Program-made: the position numbers and the translations under genes | The notes under the pieces: generated by a model | Told to the model about the DNA's origin: nothing | Seen by the model: the letters and a program-made list of their open reading frames with translations, nothing else | Databases searched by the model: none | Source: Sphaeroforma arctica JP610 | Lineage: Eukaryota > Opisthokonta > Ichthyosporea > Ichthyophonida | Reading direction: 5' to 3' | Length of the DNA: 40,321 bases | Assembly: GCF_001186125.1 (NCBI RefSeq) | Contig: NW_014039909.1 | Location: 4,388 to 44,708, forward strand | Shown: positions 32,577-40,321 of the stretch, in pieces | Layout: every line of letters starts with the position of its first letter | How positions within the stretch are numbered: position 1 is the stretch's first letter

Positions 32577-32597
32577 TTTCCCGCGCATTTTTCCGCC
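32577..32597 (+). promoter_or_regulatory. paired E2F-like sites upstream of TOP2
   Basis: TTTCCCGC (32577-32584) matches the E2F/DP consensus TTTSSCGC, and TTTTCCGCC follows at 32589. They lie about 710 bases upstream of the TOP2 ATG, in an otherwise AT-rich spacer. TOP2 is S/G2-regulated in many eukaryotes, so this could be its cell-cycle promoter element. Inference only. Confidence 0.35.
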
Positions 32598-32651
32598 AAC
32601 CGTTGACCAACAACCGATTACAGGGTTTTGAGTTATTCCAAGGTTTTGGTA

Positions 32652-32671
32652 TTTAAGGTTTTAGGGTTTTA
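32652..32671. repeat. TTTAGGG-like motif upstream of TOP2
   Basis: tttaaggttttagggtttt, about 800 bases from the TOP2 ATG. Confidence 0.6.
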
Positions 32672-33125
32672 TCACTCTCTGAGTCCCTGACGGCCTGACC
32701 CAAGTTTCCAACTTTCATGCGGTATTTTTTTTGTGCTGTGTACATGGTACATACCACTTATATTATATTCATATATGGGCGTGGATATATATTCAAATGT
32801 ACATATTTAAAAGTCTATCCTTGTGCACATGTATGTATATCAATGTCCACTGTAAATATGTGACATTTCTCGCTGTATTCAGGCTGTTATTGGACAAATC
32901 TTCTATCTTATGTGTATTTCCAGATTACCCAAACTACAATTATGCGTGCGGAGCTGCGTGCGGAGCTATATACAAGCGATTTTGAATGTTATCATAATCA
33001 CAAACCACAACTCGGTTTCTAGAATATCCGCGCTAATTGATATATCTATCCTTTATTCTTGGTATCGCAAATTTTAGTGCATTGCACGCTGTACCTTGAT
33101 ACACGTGTTTGATTTGAATCTCTAT

Positions 33126-33226
33126 TTATCTTGTATTTGGAACTCCGTACTTGTGGTTCTGCTTTAAAAATCGAAGAACGATGATGTTGTTCTGCGTTTG
33201 ATCAGCCATTGCTTCCTGCTTCGCCA
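33126..33226 (-). CDS. possible terminal exon of an unknown gene
   Basis: After acceptor ttttag it reads two bases plus AKQEAMADQTQNNIIVLRFL and on to a TAA, 33 codons. The composition is protein-like. No partner exon found, so support is weak. Confidence 0.2.
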
Positions 33227-33295
33227 CTAAAATAAACCATGATCATATCTTAATAGCCTTGAGAATATAACTTGTATTGTGAAATATATTACATA

Positions 33296-33297
33296 TA

Positions 33298-33342
<45 letters not shown>

Positions 33343-33387
33343 TTATTAGTAGTAGTTATTATATATATATACTATACTATTACTAAT

Positions 33388-33428
<41 letters not shown>
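33296..33428. repeat. AT microsatellite at the edge of the inverted-repeat locus
   Basis: Long (ta)n with short palindromic interruptions. It abuts the left inverted arm at 33429, so the breakpoint lies in AT-repeat DNA. Confidence 0.9.
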
Positions 33429-33430
<2 letters not shown>

Positions 33431-33581
33431 GAAAGTGTCGAATATACAGTTACAGATTGTGGTAGAAATGCAGCCTTCGAAGATGGAGCAGACTTTGCTA
33501 CGGACAGTGATGTCGGGCATATGCAGTCACAGCCGCAAACGGAGATCAAGAAACGTTTGAGATGCCGACTGAGAAGTTGCC
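33429..33581 (+). repeat. left arm of a 153-bp inverted repeat
   Basis: From tagaaagtg to gagaagttgcc it is nearly identical to the reverse complement of 34776-34927. It includes protein-like sequence (CGRNAAFEDGADFATDSD). To the right it continues into unique sequence, gccggcctgggttgtgg. Confidence 0.95.
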
Positions 33582-33794
33582 GGCCTGGGTTGTGGATTCG
33601 GCGAAAGAAGCGATGCAGATACAGTCACTGATTATCGTCAAGAAATAATTGAAGACAATGCATAATCTTCTGAGCAGCACTTCAGATAAATAGTTCTTCA
33701 ATGTTCATATATACATATTTATATATAGTATTTAAGACGGTATTTGCTATGTTTATATATTATATTTGTACTACTAAACTGGACTAAACTGGCT

Positions 33795-34784
33795 TTAGGC
33801 CATAGAGCGTACTCCTGCTTTAGCTCCGAATAAAGCTGGGATCCCTTCCAATGGAACACCCTTGGTCTCCTTGATGAAGAGAATAACAAACGCCAAATTG
33901 ATGCAATTCAATCCGCCGAACACGTAGAAGGTACCGGGTGTGGACCAACCCATCATGTTTGGGGTGATAAACACAATGATGGCATTGAACAAGTACTGCC
34001 AGAATACAGCAAGCGACATGGCTTTGTCCTTCTCTCTCATGGAGAAGATCTCAGAGGGATAGATCCATGGGATCATACCCCAGGCGAGCTGGAAGCCAAA
34101 GCCATAGACGCACACCATGACCATAGTGACGTAGCCGTTCCAGTCAAGTTGTAGAGATACAGCACCAAGGATGAGGGGAGGGCCCATAATGAAGGTTGCC
34201 ATTAATAACTGTCTGCGACGTCCTCCAATCTTGGAATCTAGCAAACCTAGACCAACGGCACAGCCGAATACCATGACAGCGTTCCAGATCATGTTGAATA
34301 AGAAAGGATCGTCCATACCAATGGCAGCGAAGATGGTAGAAGCGTATCCCAAGAATGCGTTCACACCTGTCAATTGCTGAGCAATCTGTAAGAAGACCCC
34401 AATCAACATACGTTTGCGCAAGTTAGGCTCTGAAAACAGATCTCCGTACGATACGGTACCGGCTTCTTCCTCTGCCTTCAACTGCTCATAGATTTCCTGT
34501 GCTTCGGCGGTGATGTCACCACCTCGAATCTTGGTAAGATCGTCAGCTCCTTCATCATATCCCTTTTTTCTCATAACATATCGTGGGGACTCTGGTGTGA
34601 ACCAAATTGCAACAGCAATGACAACCCCGGGAATAGCGGGAAGCATAAGCCCCAAGTGCCAATTCTTGATAAAGAGTGTCACGATGGTGGCGATGAACGA
34701 ACCAAGAACAACGTTCATTTGAAACATGGATCCAGTCATTCCACGGATTCCAGGAGTGGCAATCTCAGAGTTGTAGGCAACTTC
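33795..34784 (-). pseudogene. MFS sugar transporter, C-terminal two thirds only
   Basis: Sugar-porter family (H+/hexose or facilitated hexose transport, plasma membrane). The frame is open from the right arm and contains YNSEIATPGIRG (family Y-SEI...RG motif). Numbering from the internal ATG at 34739, it has PESPRY at 49-54, QQLTGVN at 121-127, GGRRR at 172-176, PWIYPSEIF at 224-232 and KETKGVPLEG at 290-299, with about eight membrane segments. Complete porters have 12 spans and about 500 residues. The first four spans, including the sugar-binding N-terminal half, are absent, and the sequence stops matching exactly at the inverted arm. The ATG at 34739 lies inside the conserved region and is not a natural start. 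It is intronless. I call it a truncated copy, although its frame is intact and young. Confidence 0.75.
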
Positions 34785-34927
34785 TCAGTCGGCACTCAAA
34801 CGTTTCTTGATCTCCGTTTGCGACTGTAACTGCATATGCCCGACATCACTGTCCGTAGCAAAGTCTGCTCCATCTTCGAAGGCTGCATTTCTACCACAAT
34901 CTGTAGCTGTATTTTCGCCACTTTCTA
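34776..34927 (-). repeat. right arm of the inverted repeat
   Basis: Mirror of 33429-33581. On the minus strand it reads as a terminal-exon-like frame (VESGENTATDCGRNAAFEDG...) ending just before the transporter segment. The similarity to the left arm ends precisely where transporter sequence begins, marking the rearrangement junction. Confidence 0.95.
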
Positions 34928-35245
34928 CGGATGCGAGTTCATATTTTCGTACTTCATGATAAGTTCTGGCAGCCAGAGAAAGGATAATACGTCACCTGTG
35001 CGACACCGGCTGAAGTCCAACTTGCTAGGCAGATCATTCTACACCACTACATTGTTACAAGTAACTTTTTCGAATCGTGGATTTGACTGCCGTGAATCCA
35101 TCGACCATTGCTCGTGGTTATATGATACCGCCTGTGCAAATTCACGGAATTGTGTCGTGGACATATCGTCAAGTCGTCGTATTTTGACGAAGAGAAAGAC
35201 ACCTCCGCACGGACCAATTATAAGAAATCGTCTATCTACTAACAT
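34928..35245 (-). other. protein-like sequence of unknown origin beside the right arm
   Basis: A minus-strand frame (FLIIGPCGGVFLFVKIRRLD ... NPRFEKVTCNN) runs toward the arm. It may be an upstream exon of the gene whose end forms the arm. A plus-strand frame over the same bases looks less protein-like. Not recognised. Confidence 0.3.
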
Positions 35246-35249
35246 ACGT

Positions 35250-35570
35250 GACTAGGAAGGTGCTCAAGATATTTCATCTATCTACCTATATACGTGAGTA
35301 GAAAGAGTGCCTGAGATAAATCATTATCTACCTACATACGATAAAAGGTAGAGAGCCCATGATAAATTAACTATCCACCTACATACGTTCATAAAAAGGA
35401 TACCCAAAATACGTCACCTATTTACCTACATACGTTCACAGGAAGAGTGCCCAGGATTAATAATCTATCTACCTATATACGTGGACAGGGAGGGTGCCAA
35501 GATAGAAGAGTGCCCAGGATTAATAATCTATCTACCTATATACGTGGACAGGGAGGGTGCCAAGATAATT
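35250..35570. repeat. about 60-bp minisatellite with a perfect 63-bp duplication
   Basis: Degenerate units around ctatctacctayatacgt and agagtgcc. The final unit (gaagagtgcccaggattaat...) at 35442 is repeated exactly at 35505. Confidence 0.9.
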
Positions 35571-35607
35571 TTCTGACTTGAAAACGTCAATCCAGACGAA
35601 GAGGGGT

Positions 35608-35757
35608 TTAAAATAGAAAAAAGAGGTCGCGAACAGGCTGGTTGGGCTTTGGACAAAGGTATATCATATTGTTTCTGCTTTGAAATTGCCGCCCACGGAA
35701 ACAATGATAACTTTTTCGACATATACAACAAACAACGGGCGCTGTCTCGCCGTCCGA
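35608..35757 (-). CDS. possible last exon, Cys-rich C terminus, unknown gene
   Basis: Reads SDGETAPVVCCICRKSYHCF to NQPVRDLFFLF and TAA, 50 codons, in phase with the exon at 35872-36018. Cys-Cys-x-Cys, a later Cys/His and LCPKPN suggest a small metal-binding module. The acceptor (actgaag) has a weak pyrimidine tract, so the model is tentative. Confidence 0.3.
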   Translation of the reverse strand, partial: SDGETAPVVCCICRKSYHCFRGRQFQSRNNMIYLCPKPNQPVRDLFFLF

Positions 35758-35871
35758 CTTCAGTTTCCCCAGATCAGATCAATGTAGGGACAATCCGGAT
35801 GATAGCAATTGTAGCTACTATTATTCGCTTGCCATATGAGTTTCGAGAAAGTGACGTTCATCGAGACATAC

Positions 35872-36018
35872 ATGGAGGTTTTCATCACCAAAATTTGCAA
35901 TATCTTTGTGCGGGAATGTTTCGGAAAGCTGAATCACGCGATTGTGGTTTAGAGTATATTGTACCTCATCATCGCGAGATATCGAATAGAAGTAGTATTC
36001 ATCCACGTTCGTTGTGTC
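35872..36018 (-). CDS. internal exon of an unknown gene
   Basis: Between acceptor gttgttag and consensus donor GTATGT it reads 49 codons, phase 0 (DTTNVDEYYFYSISRDDEVQ ... HKDIANFGDENLH). Codon use and composition look genuinely coding. The 5' exons are not evident before the PPR stop at 36458, so the gene is incomplete or decayed. Family not recognised. Confidence 0.4.
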
Positions 36019-36457
36019 CTAACAACTATGGTTACATATAGCGTTATTGTTGCACATCACAAAACTGTATATATTCATGAAGTACACATACACATGCAAA
36101 TGCAAACTATGTGCCTCCACAATCAAAAGTGCTGCATGTACAGCAAGTGAAATGTATATACCATTTTTCAATGCTACTGACTACTTGTTGATATCAGCAA
36201 GCTGTACGCATACCAAAACAGGGTTGTATAAGCGAATGTAGGTTTTCCTGACATATAGGCATACATAACCAGTCTGTACAGTATATCAAACAGAAAAACA
36301 AAGAACCACAGAACTCGAATCCCCCTAGAATCCCACGTCTGGGGCGTTCTCCGATATTTTAACCATAACTATAATCGTTTTAACAGCGTCTGCATTGAGG
36401 CGCGCGGTTCCGAGCCTTCCTCGATTGACTGTGGTGATGGGCAACATTTGTGTGCTA

Positions 36458-39403
36458 TCATCGCTGCATCCATTTCTCAAACTCCTTCGCGTCAATCACA
36501 ACCAATCCATTGACATATGTCACCGCTGTCAGAGGAGGTGACATGTTGCTCATCTCTGCATGCACAGCACTGAACATTGCCTGCGTGCCTGCAACTATCT
36601 TTGGACAGACAATATTTCGTTGGGTCTTGCTAGGATTTTCCTTCTGCTGCTTTGCCAGGTTTTGAGATAGCCGCCTTATTGCCGCCTGTGCCGTGTACGG
36701 GCTATGCAGGCTAAGGTCGAGTGTCCCTGTCCTGTGGAAACCGGCCCACACATTTCTCACAGCATCTAAATCGCCAGTCATTTGCTCGTATAGCTCATCA
36801 ATTCGATCGATAGCTCCGCCTATCTCCACCAGAGACGCTACAACATTTCTATAGGTTCCCGCATTCCACCTAATACCCTTCTGACGCATACGATCCGCAA
36901 TACTCACGGCAACGTTCCATTCCCCCTTCCACGTACATACCCCAATGACACTATTATACAACGTGTCTTGGGGTTGTTCGTCTGTTGCCTCCACGAGCTC
37001 TAACATCGCCACAGCGTCTTTGCACCGCTTGGCCTTACAGCATGCATTCACTATTGCAAGGCCTGTATGTGCTGTAGGTGTGAAGCCCTTGGCCCGCATA
37101 TCATGCATCAAGCGCACCGCTTTATCCATATTGCCTACCATGCTACACGCAGTGATGCCTAGGTTATACGTCTCGGCATCGCCGACTTTCGTAAGTGATT
37201 TGCCACGCAGAATGTTCACAGATGTTTGGAACATAGCGCTGGCGTTGTGCACATTCATAACTGCGTTGTAGGCCGCAGGACCCGGTCGTTTCCCGTCATT
37301 CGAAAACATCATCTGGAACACTTTCAGAGCCGTATCGTGCTGCCGGTTCTTTTCACATGAACGTATGGCTGCTACGTAGGTAGAATAAGAGACCTTGACC
37401 TTCTCTTCGCTCATTTTACTCAGCAATCCAATGGCCATATCGGCCTCACCATACGTTGCACATAATGTCATCAGAGACTTGTAGATGGCTTTGCTGCGTG
37501 TCACCTTATCCTTACTCATGTCGTTATACAGATTCATAGCTATGTTGTACTCCCCAATCTTGGCACATACGTCAATGGCAATGCTGTATGTCATTGTGTC
37601 TGGGTTCACACCCCTCTGTCTCATCTCCTCCATGAGCTGCTGTACAGATGACAACCGATCAGTGTTGGCATACGCTGTGAGGAACGCATTATACGTTGCG
37701 ACAGACGGGACGATATCATTCGCTCGCATCTCCTCCAACAGCCCATGCGCACGGTCCCATTGCTGGTTCTGGCCGTAGGCACCTATAGCCGTGTTGTAGA
37801 CCAATTCATCGGGTGTGATACCCTCCAGCCGCATCTCACGCATGAGATGAATGGCCACCTGCCCCAGGCCCGCTCGTACGTACACATGCATCAGACTCGC
37901 ATACACAACCGTGTTCTTGCGGATATTATGCTTGTCCATGTCAATAAACATCTCAAACGCGCCATCTATATCCCCTGCCGCTCCCAGAGCAGCGACAACG
38001 GGTGCGTAGTGGTAGGCGAATACCGGGTGCTGCCGGGTTTGCAGCAATCTCAGCACCTGCACAGCCTTCTGCGGCTGATGTACGTCCTTGTAGATAGCTA
38101 TCGCGTGCGTGGCATCGGCTGATACCAGTGCTTGGCGTGACATCAGGGCGTCTACCTTACTCTCCGCATCCCTCAAATACCCCGAGTTCTTAGCCTTCCT
38201 CATGCGGTGGACTTCAGTTGCCAGGTTTTTGAGCATGTACTTATCCTCTTTGGGTCTGTCTCCTCCTACAGTCTGGTTCTGCGTGGTCATAGCTCCTCTA
38301 TTTGCCAGGGTTGTTTCCCAGGGTGTGTGCAATAGTTTCTCAGGTGTGCCTGCTAGTTCGCCAGGTGCGCTGCCCACAGTGGCGTTGCTTGTATCTGTAT
38401 GTAAACTAGTGGTAGTGTCTGTTTCTACGCCACCAGGTCTGTCAGATTTAGTCTGTCCATAGACTTGACCCTCTTCAATACTCTCGGCCCTGAGAGACTC
38501 GCCTTGTGCCAGCACTCTACCATTACCAACATCTTCCTGTAGAGCAGCACCATCTACCTCATACTGTGTGTGTGTGGCAATAGCATGGATGTTTGTATGC
38601 GTGTCTGTAGGTTTATCTGTAGGCGTGTCCGAGTGTGTATGTGTTGTACGAGTCTCCTCCACACGCATACGCAGCCCGTATTTCTCGGCATCACTCGCCC
38701 AGTTCTTGACGCTCTCGTTCTTGGCTCGTTTCCCTTTGACCACCTGCCGTGCAAAATCCTGCACATATTCCTGTGCCCTGGTGATAACTGTACTGTGTAG
38801 AGGTTGATCTATCAATGAGGAGTAGTTTATACCCCTTATATCTCCCATGCCCGAGCCTTCCTTCGTCACCCCAACAGACGCCCCTCCGTGTTCTGCGGTA
38901 GGGCTGAGTCGCTCCAATGCACGCCTGGCTACAGACACACGAGTCGCCGAAGGGCTATGTATAATACTGTCTAAGTAGGCATCCACACTCCCCTTCAGCG
39001 GATATTGTGTGTGGCGCAGAGAGAAACGCTGATTACTACGCGCACGGAATTGTAGAGACGCGGTAGTCGATGTGCTTGCAGATGTGTGAGTCGTATCATG
39101 TTTGTGTGTGTGTGTTTCCGCTGAACATCTAGGATAGCTTGTGTGTAGACGACGACGTGTTTTTATTTGTGTGGTATTGATAGGTGTGCCTTGCGCGAGA
39201 CTCTTGTAGCCATGCAAATGGTCTGTACTGTGACACCCACATGGAGTTGTTATTGTGTGCGTGGTAGTGCTGTATTGCTTGCTTCGAGCGAGTAGCAACG
39301 GTGTCTTAGGAGTGTGGGGTTGAACCATATGCATCTGTGCACACACAGAATGCCACGTACACCTTTTGTGCACGGTGCGCACAATTAGACCTGCGTTCAA
39401 CAT
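36458..39403 (-). CDS. intronless pentatricopeptide-repeat protein with SMR-like C terminus
   Basis: 981 codons from ATG 39403 to TGA. Residues 1-45 are Arg/Ser/Thr-rich with almost no acid (MLNAGLIVRTVHKRC), fitting a mitochondrial targeting peptide. Residues 95-345 are low-complexity, Thr/His/Asp-rich. About 12 P-class PPR motifs cover roughly 426-880 (e.g. VVYASLMHVYVRAG, LVYNTAIGAYGQN, ATYNAFLTAYANT, MTYSIAIDVCAKIG, TLYNSVIGVCTWKG). PPR arrays bind single-stranded RNA at one base per motif, here probably organellar transcripts. Residues 893-981 (GTLDLSLHSPYTAQAAIRRL ... VTYVNGLVVI) resemble the SMR domain found in plant PPR-SMR proteins, with an altered LDLH motif. The total lack of introns contrasts with the neighbouring TOP2 gene and suggests a retrocopy origin or an intron-poor family. 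Confidence 0.92.
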   Translation of the reverse strand: MLNAGLIVRTVHKRCTWHSVCAQMHMVQPHTPKTPLLLARSKQYSTTTHTITTPCGCHSTDHLHGYKSLAQGTPINTTQIKTRRRLHTSYPRCSAETHTHKHDTTHTSASTSTTASLQFRARSNQRFSLRHTQYPLKGSVDAYLDSIIHSPSATRVSVARRALERLSPTAEHGGASVGVTKEGSGMGDIRGINYSSLIDQPLHSTVITRAQEYVQDFARQVVKGKRAKNESVKNWASDAEKYGLRMRVEETRTTHTHSDTPTDKPTDTHTNIHAIATHTQYEVDGAALQEDVGNGRVLAQGESLRAESIEEGQVYGQTKSDRPGGVETDTTTSLHTDTSNATVGSAPGELAGTPEKLLHTPWETTLANRGAMTTQNQTVGGDRPKEDKYMLKNLATEVHRMRKAKNSGYLRDAESKVDALMSRQALVSADATHAIAIYKDVHQPQKAVQVLRLLQTRQHPVFAYHYAPVVAALGAAGDIDGAFEMFIDMDKHNIRKNTVVYASLMHVYVRAGLGQVAIHLMREMRLEGITPDELVYNTAIGAYGQNQQWDRAHGLLEEMRANDIVPSVATYNAFLTAYANTDRLSSVQQLMEEMRQRGVNPDTMTYSIAIDVCAKIGEYNIAMNLYNDMSKDKVTRSKAIYKSLMTLCATYGEADMAIGLLSKMSEEKVKVSYSTYVAAIRSCEKNRQHDTALKVFQMMFSNDGKRPGPAAYNAVMNVHNASAMFQTSVNILRGKSLTKVGDAETYNLGITACSMVGNMDKAVRLMHDMRAKGFTPTAHTGLAIVNACCKAKRCKDAVAMLELVEATDEQPQDTLYNSVIGVCTWKGEWNVAVSIADRMRQKGIRWNAGTYRNVVASLVEIGGAIDRIDELYEQMTGDLDAVRNVWAGFHRTGTLDLSLHSPYTAQAAIRRLSQNLAKQQKENPSKTQRNIVCPKIVAGTQAMFSAVHAEMSNMSPPLTAVTYVNGLVVIDAKEFEKWMQR

Positions 39404-39588
39404 AATCCTGATACTGAAATAATTTGGGGAGTGGTGGTTGTAAGTGTAGTATTCTTTATTTGTACGATGATGCTATGCCATGAAGTACTTGAGTACGATG
39501 GATAGCGTAAACCCGTGTTAGTGTCTTTTGTGAGTGTTCGACAGATTGCTCAATCCAAGCGCACCACTACGACAATTTGCGCTTGAAG

Positions 39589-39984
39589 GAACTAAACGAT
39601 TGCCTAGTCCTTGTATACATGGGCCGGCTATTGCATTGGTGTGTGCATATACTACTATTCTTGTGTACTATGTGAGTGTTTATCATTGAACTGAACAGTT
39701 GCCTAGTGCTTGTATGCTTGGACCGGCTATTGCATTGGTCTGTGCATATACTACTATTCTTGTGTACTATGTGAGTGTTTGTCATTGAACTGAACAGTTG
39801 CCTAGTGCTTGTATGCTTGGACCGGCTATTGCATTGGTGTGTGCATATACTATTATTCTTGTGTACTGTGTGTGTGTTTATGATTGAACTGAATAATTGC
39901 CAAAGTGCTTAGATACATGAGTCGGCTGTTGGGTTCATATGTGCGTGCACAACTATCCTTGAGTCTTATTGTAGTGTGTGTGAA
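39589..39984. repeat. 99-bp tandem repeat, four copies, upstream of the PPR gene
   Basis: Starts at 39589, 39688, 39787 and 39886 (gaactgaacagttgcctagt). The middle copies are nearly identical; the last is diverged. The array begins about 185 bases upstream of the PPR ATG, in the likely promoter or 5' UTR. Confidence 0.95.
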
Positions 39985-40321
39985 CACAGTAGTATACTGG
40001 CACTATAGTTCTCATAGATATATTTATTTATATTTATATATGCTCACGGATAGGTTAGTCGCTGTTCGTTCATCTCATTGGCTATTGCAAACGCATTCGC
40101 TCAGTCCCAGTGTGAGTCGCGTGGGAGTCTGCGTCTCTGTGACACGTAAGTCACGTAGGCCTTGGTTGACTCGTAAAATTTGGCGGGTTCTTGGTTCAAT
40201 TTGGTGGGACTGTACGGCTGTACGTATTGATTTGAAGACATTGTATGGTTCTTGAGTTTTTATAGTATAAATTTATATAAATATATATATATAGATAGAT
40301 AGATATATACATATATATATA
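39985..40321. other. right-edge spacer, no confident gene
   Basis: A plus-strand frame with ATG at 39917 and stop at 40255 (112 codons, MSRLLGSYVRAQLSLSLIVV...) begins inside the 99-bp array and has no motif I recognise. TTTGGCGGG near 40179 resembles an E2F core. The window ends in ta repeats. Confidence 0.4.

Noticed and set aside
34836-35255. 139-codon plus-strand ORF
   Set aside because: Overlaps the inverted arm antisense. The minus-strand reading is more protein-like and fits the arm's terminal-exon frame.
35649-36041. 130-codon plus-strand ORF
   Set aside because: Antisense to the two better-supported minus-strand exons with splice signals.

Overview
The window is nuclear DNA from a eukaryote. 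One gene on the minus strand is cut by 31 canonical GT-AG introns. AT, CA and CATA microsatellites and minisatellites are dense, and short plant/protist-type telomere motifs (TTTAGGG) are scattered through introns and spacers. A large intronless PPR gene points to a unicellular eukaryote rather than an animal. An ichthyosporean-like protist (for example a Sphaeroforma relative) would fit long repeat-rich introns, but this is only an inference.

Layout, left to right. Positions 1-830 hold the last two exons of a plus-strand gene for a C-terminally membrane-anchored protein. Positions 831-6192 are mostly intergenic, with a 24/31-bp tandem array (2411-2652) and a 375-bp inverted-repeat element (4794-5168). 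Positions 6193-31864 (minus) are a complete DNA topoisomerase II gene: 32 exons, 4395 coding bases, a 1464-residue protein, 83% intron. Positions 31865-33428 are its upstream region, with E2F-like sites and a small membrane-protein ORF. Positions 33429-34927 are an inverted-repeat locus enclosing the C-terminal two thirds of an MFS sugar transporter. Positions 35608-36018 (minus) look like the last two exons of an unrecognised gene. Positions 36458-39403 (minus) are an intronless, probably mitochondrial PPR protein with a C-terminal SMR-like region. A 99-bp tandem repeat lies upstream of it.

The TOP2 model was built by hand from splice sites and family similarity. Every junction keeps frame from ATG to stop and all catalytic residues are present: the GHKL ATPase, QTK loop, [24 protein letters not shown] motifs, Arg-Tyr active site and intercalating Ile.

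The most unusual observation is that at least six exon edges of TOP2 (exons 2, 8, 10, 11, 17 and 21) have tandem or near-tandem copies in the adjacent intron. Each copy spans the exon-intron junction and carries a duplicate GT or AG splice signal. Two of the copies would give open, in-frame insertions (35 residues after exon 10, 32 residues before exon 21). The exon 2 and exon 8 copies would give immediate stop codons. This suggests introns growing by junction duplication, possibly with splice-decoy or isoform consequences.
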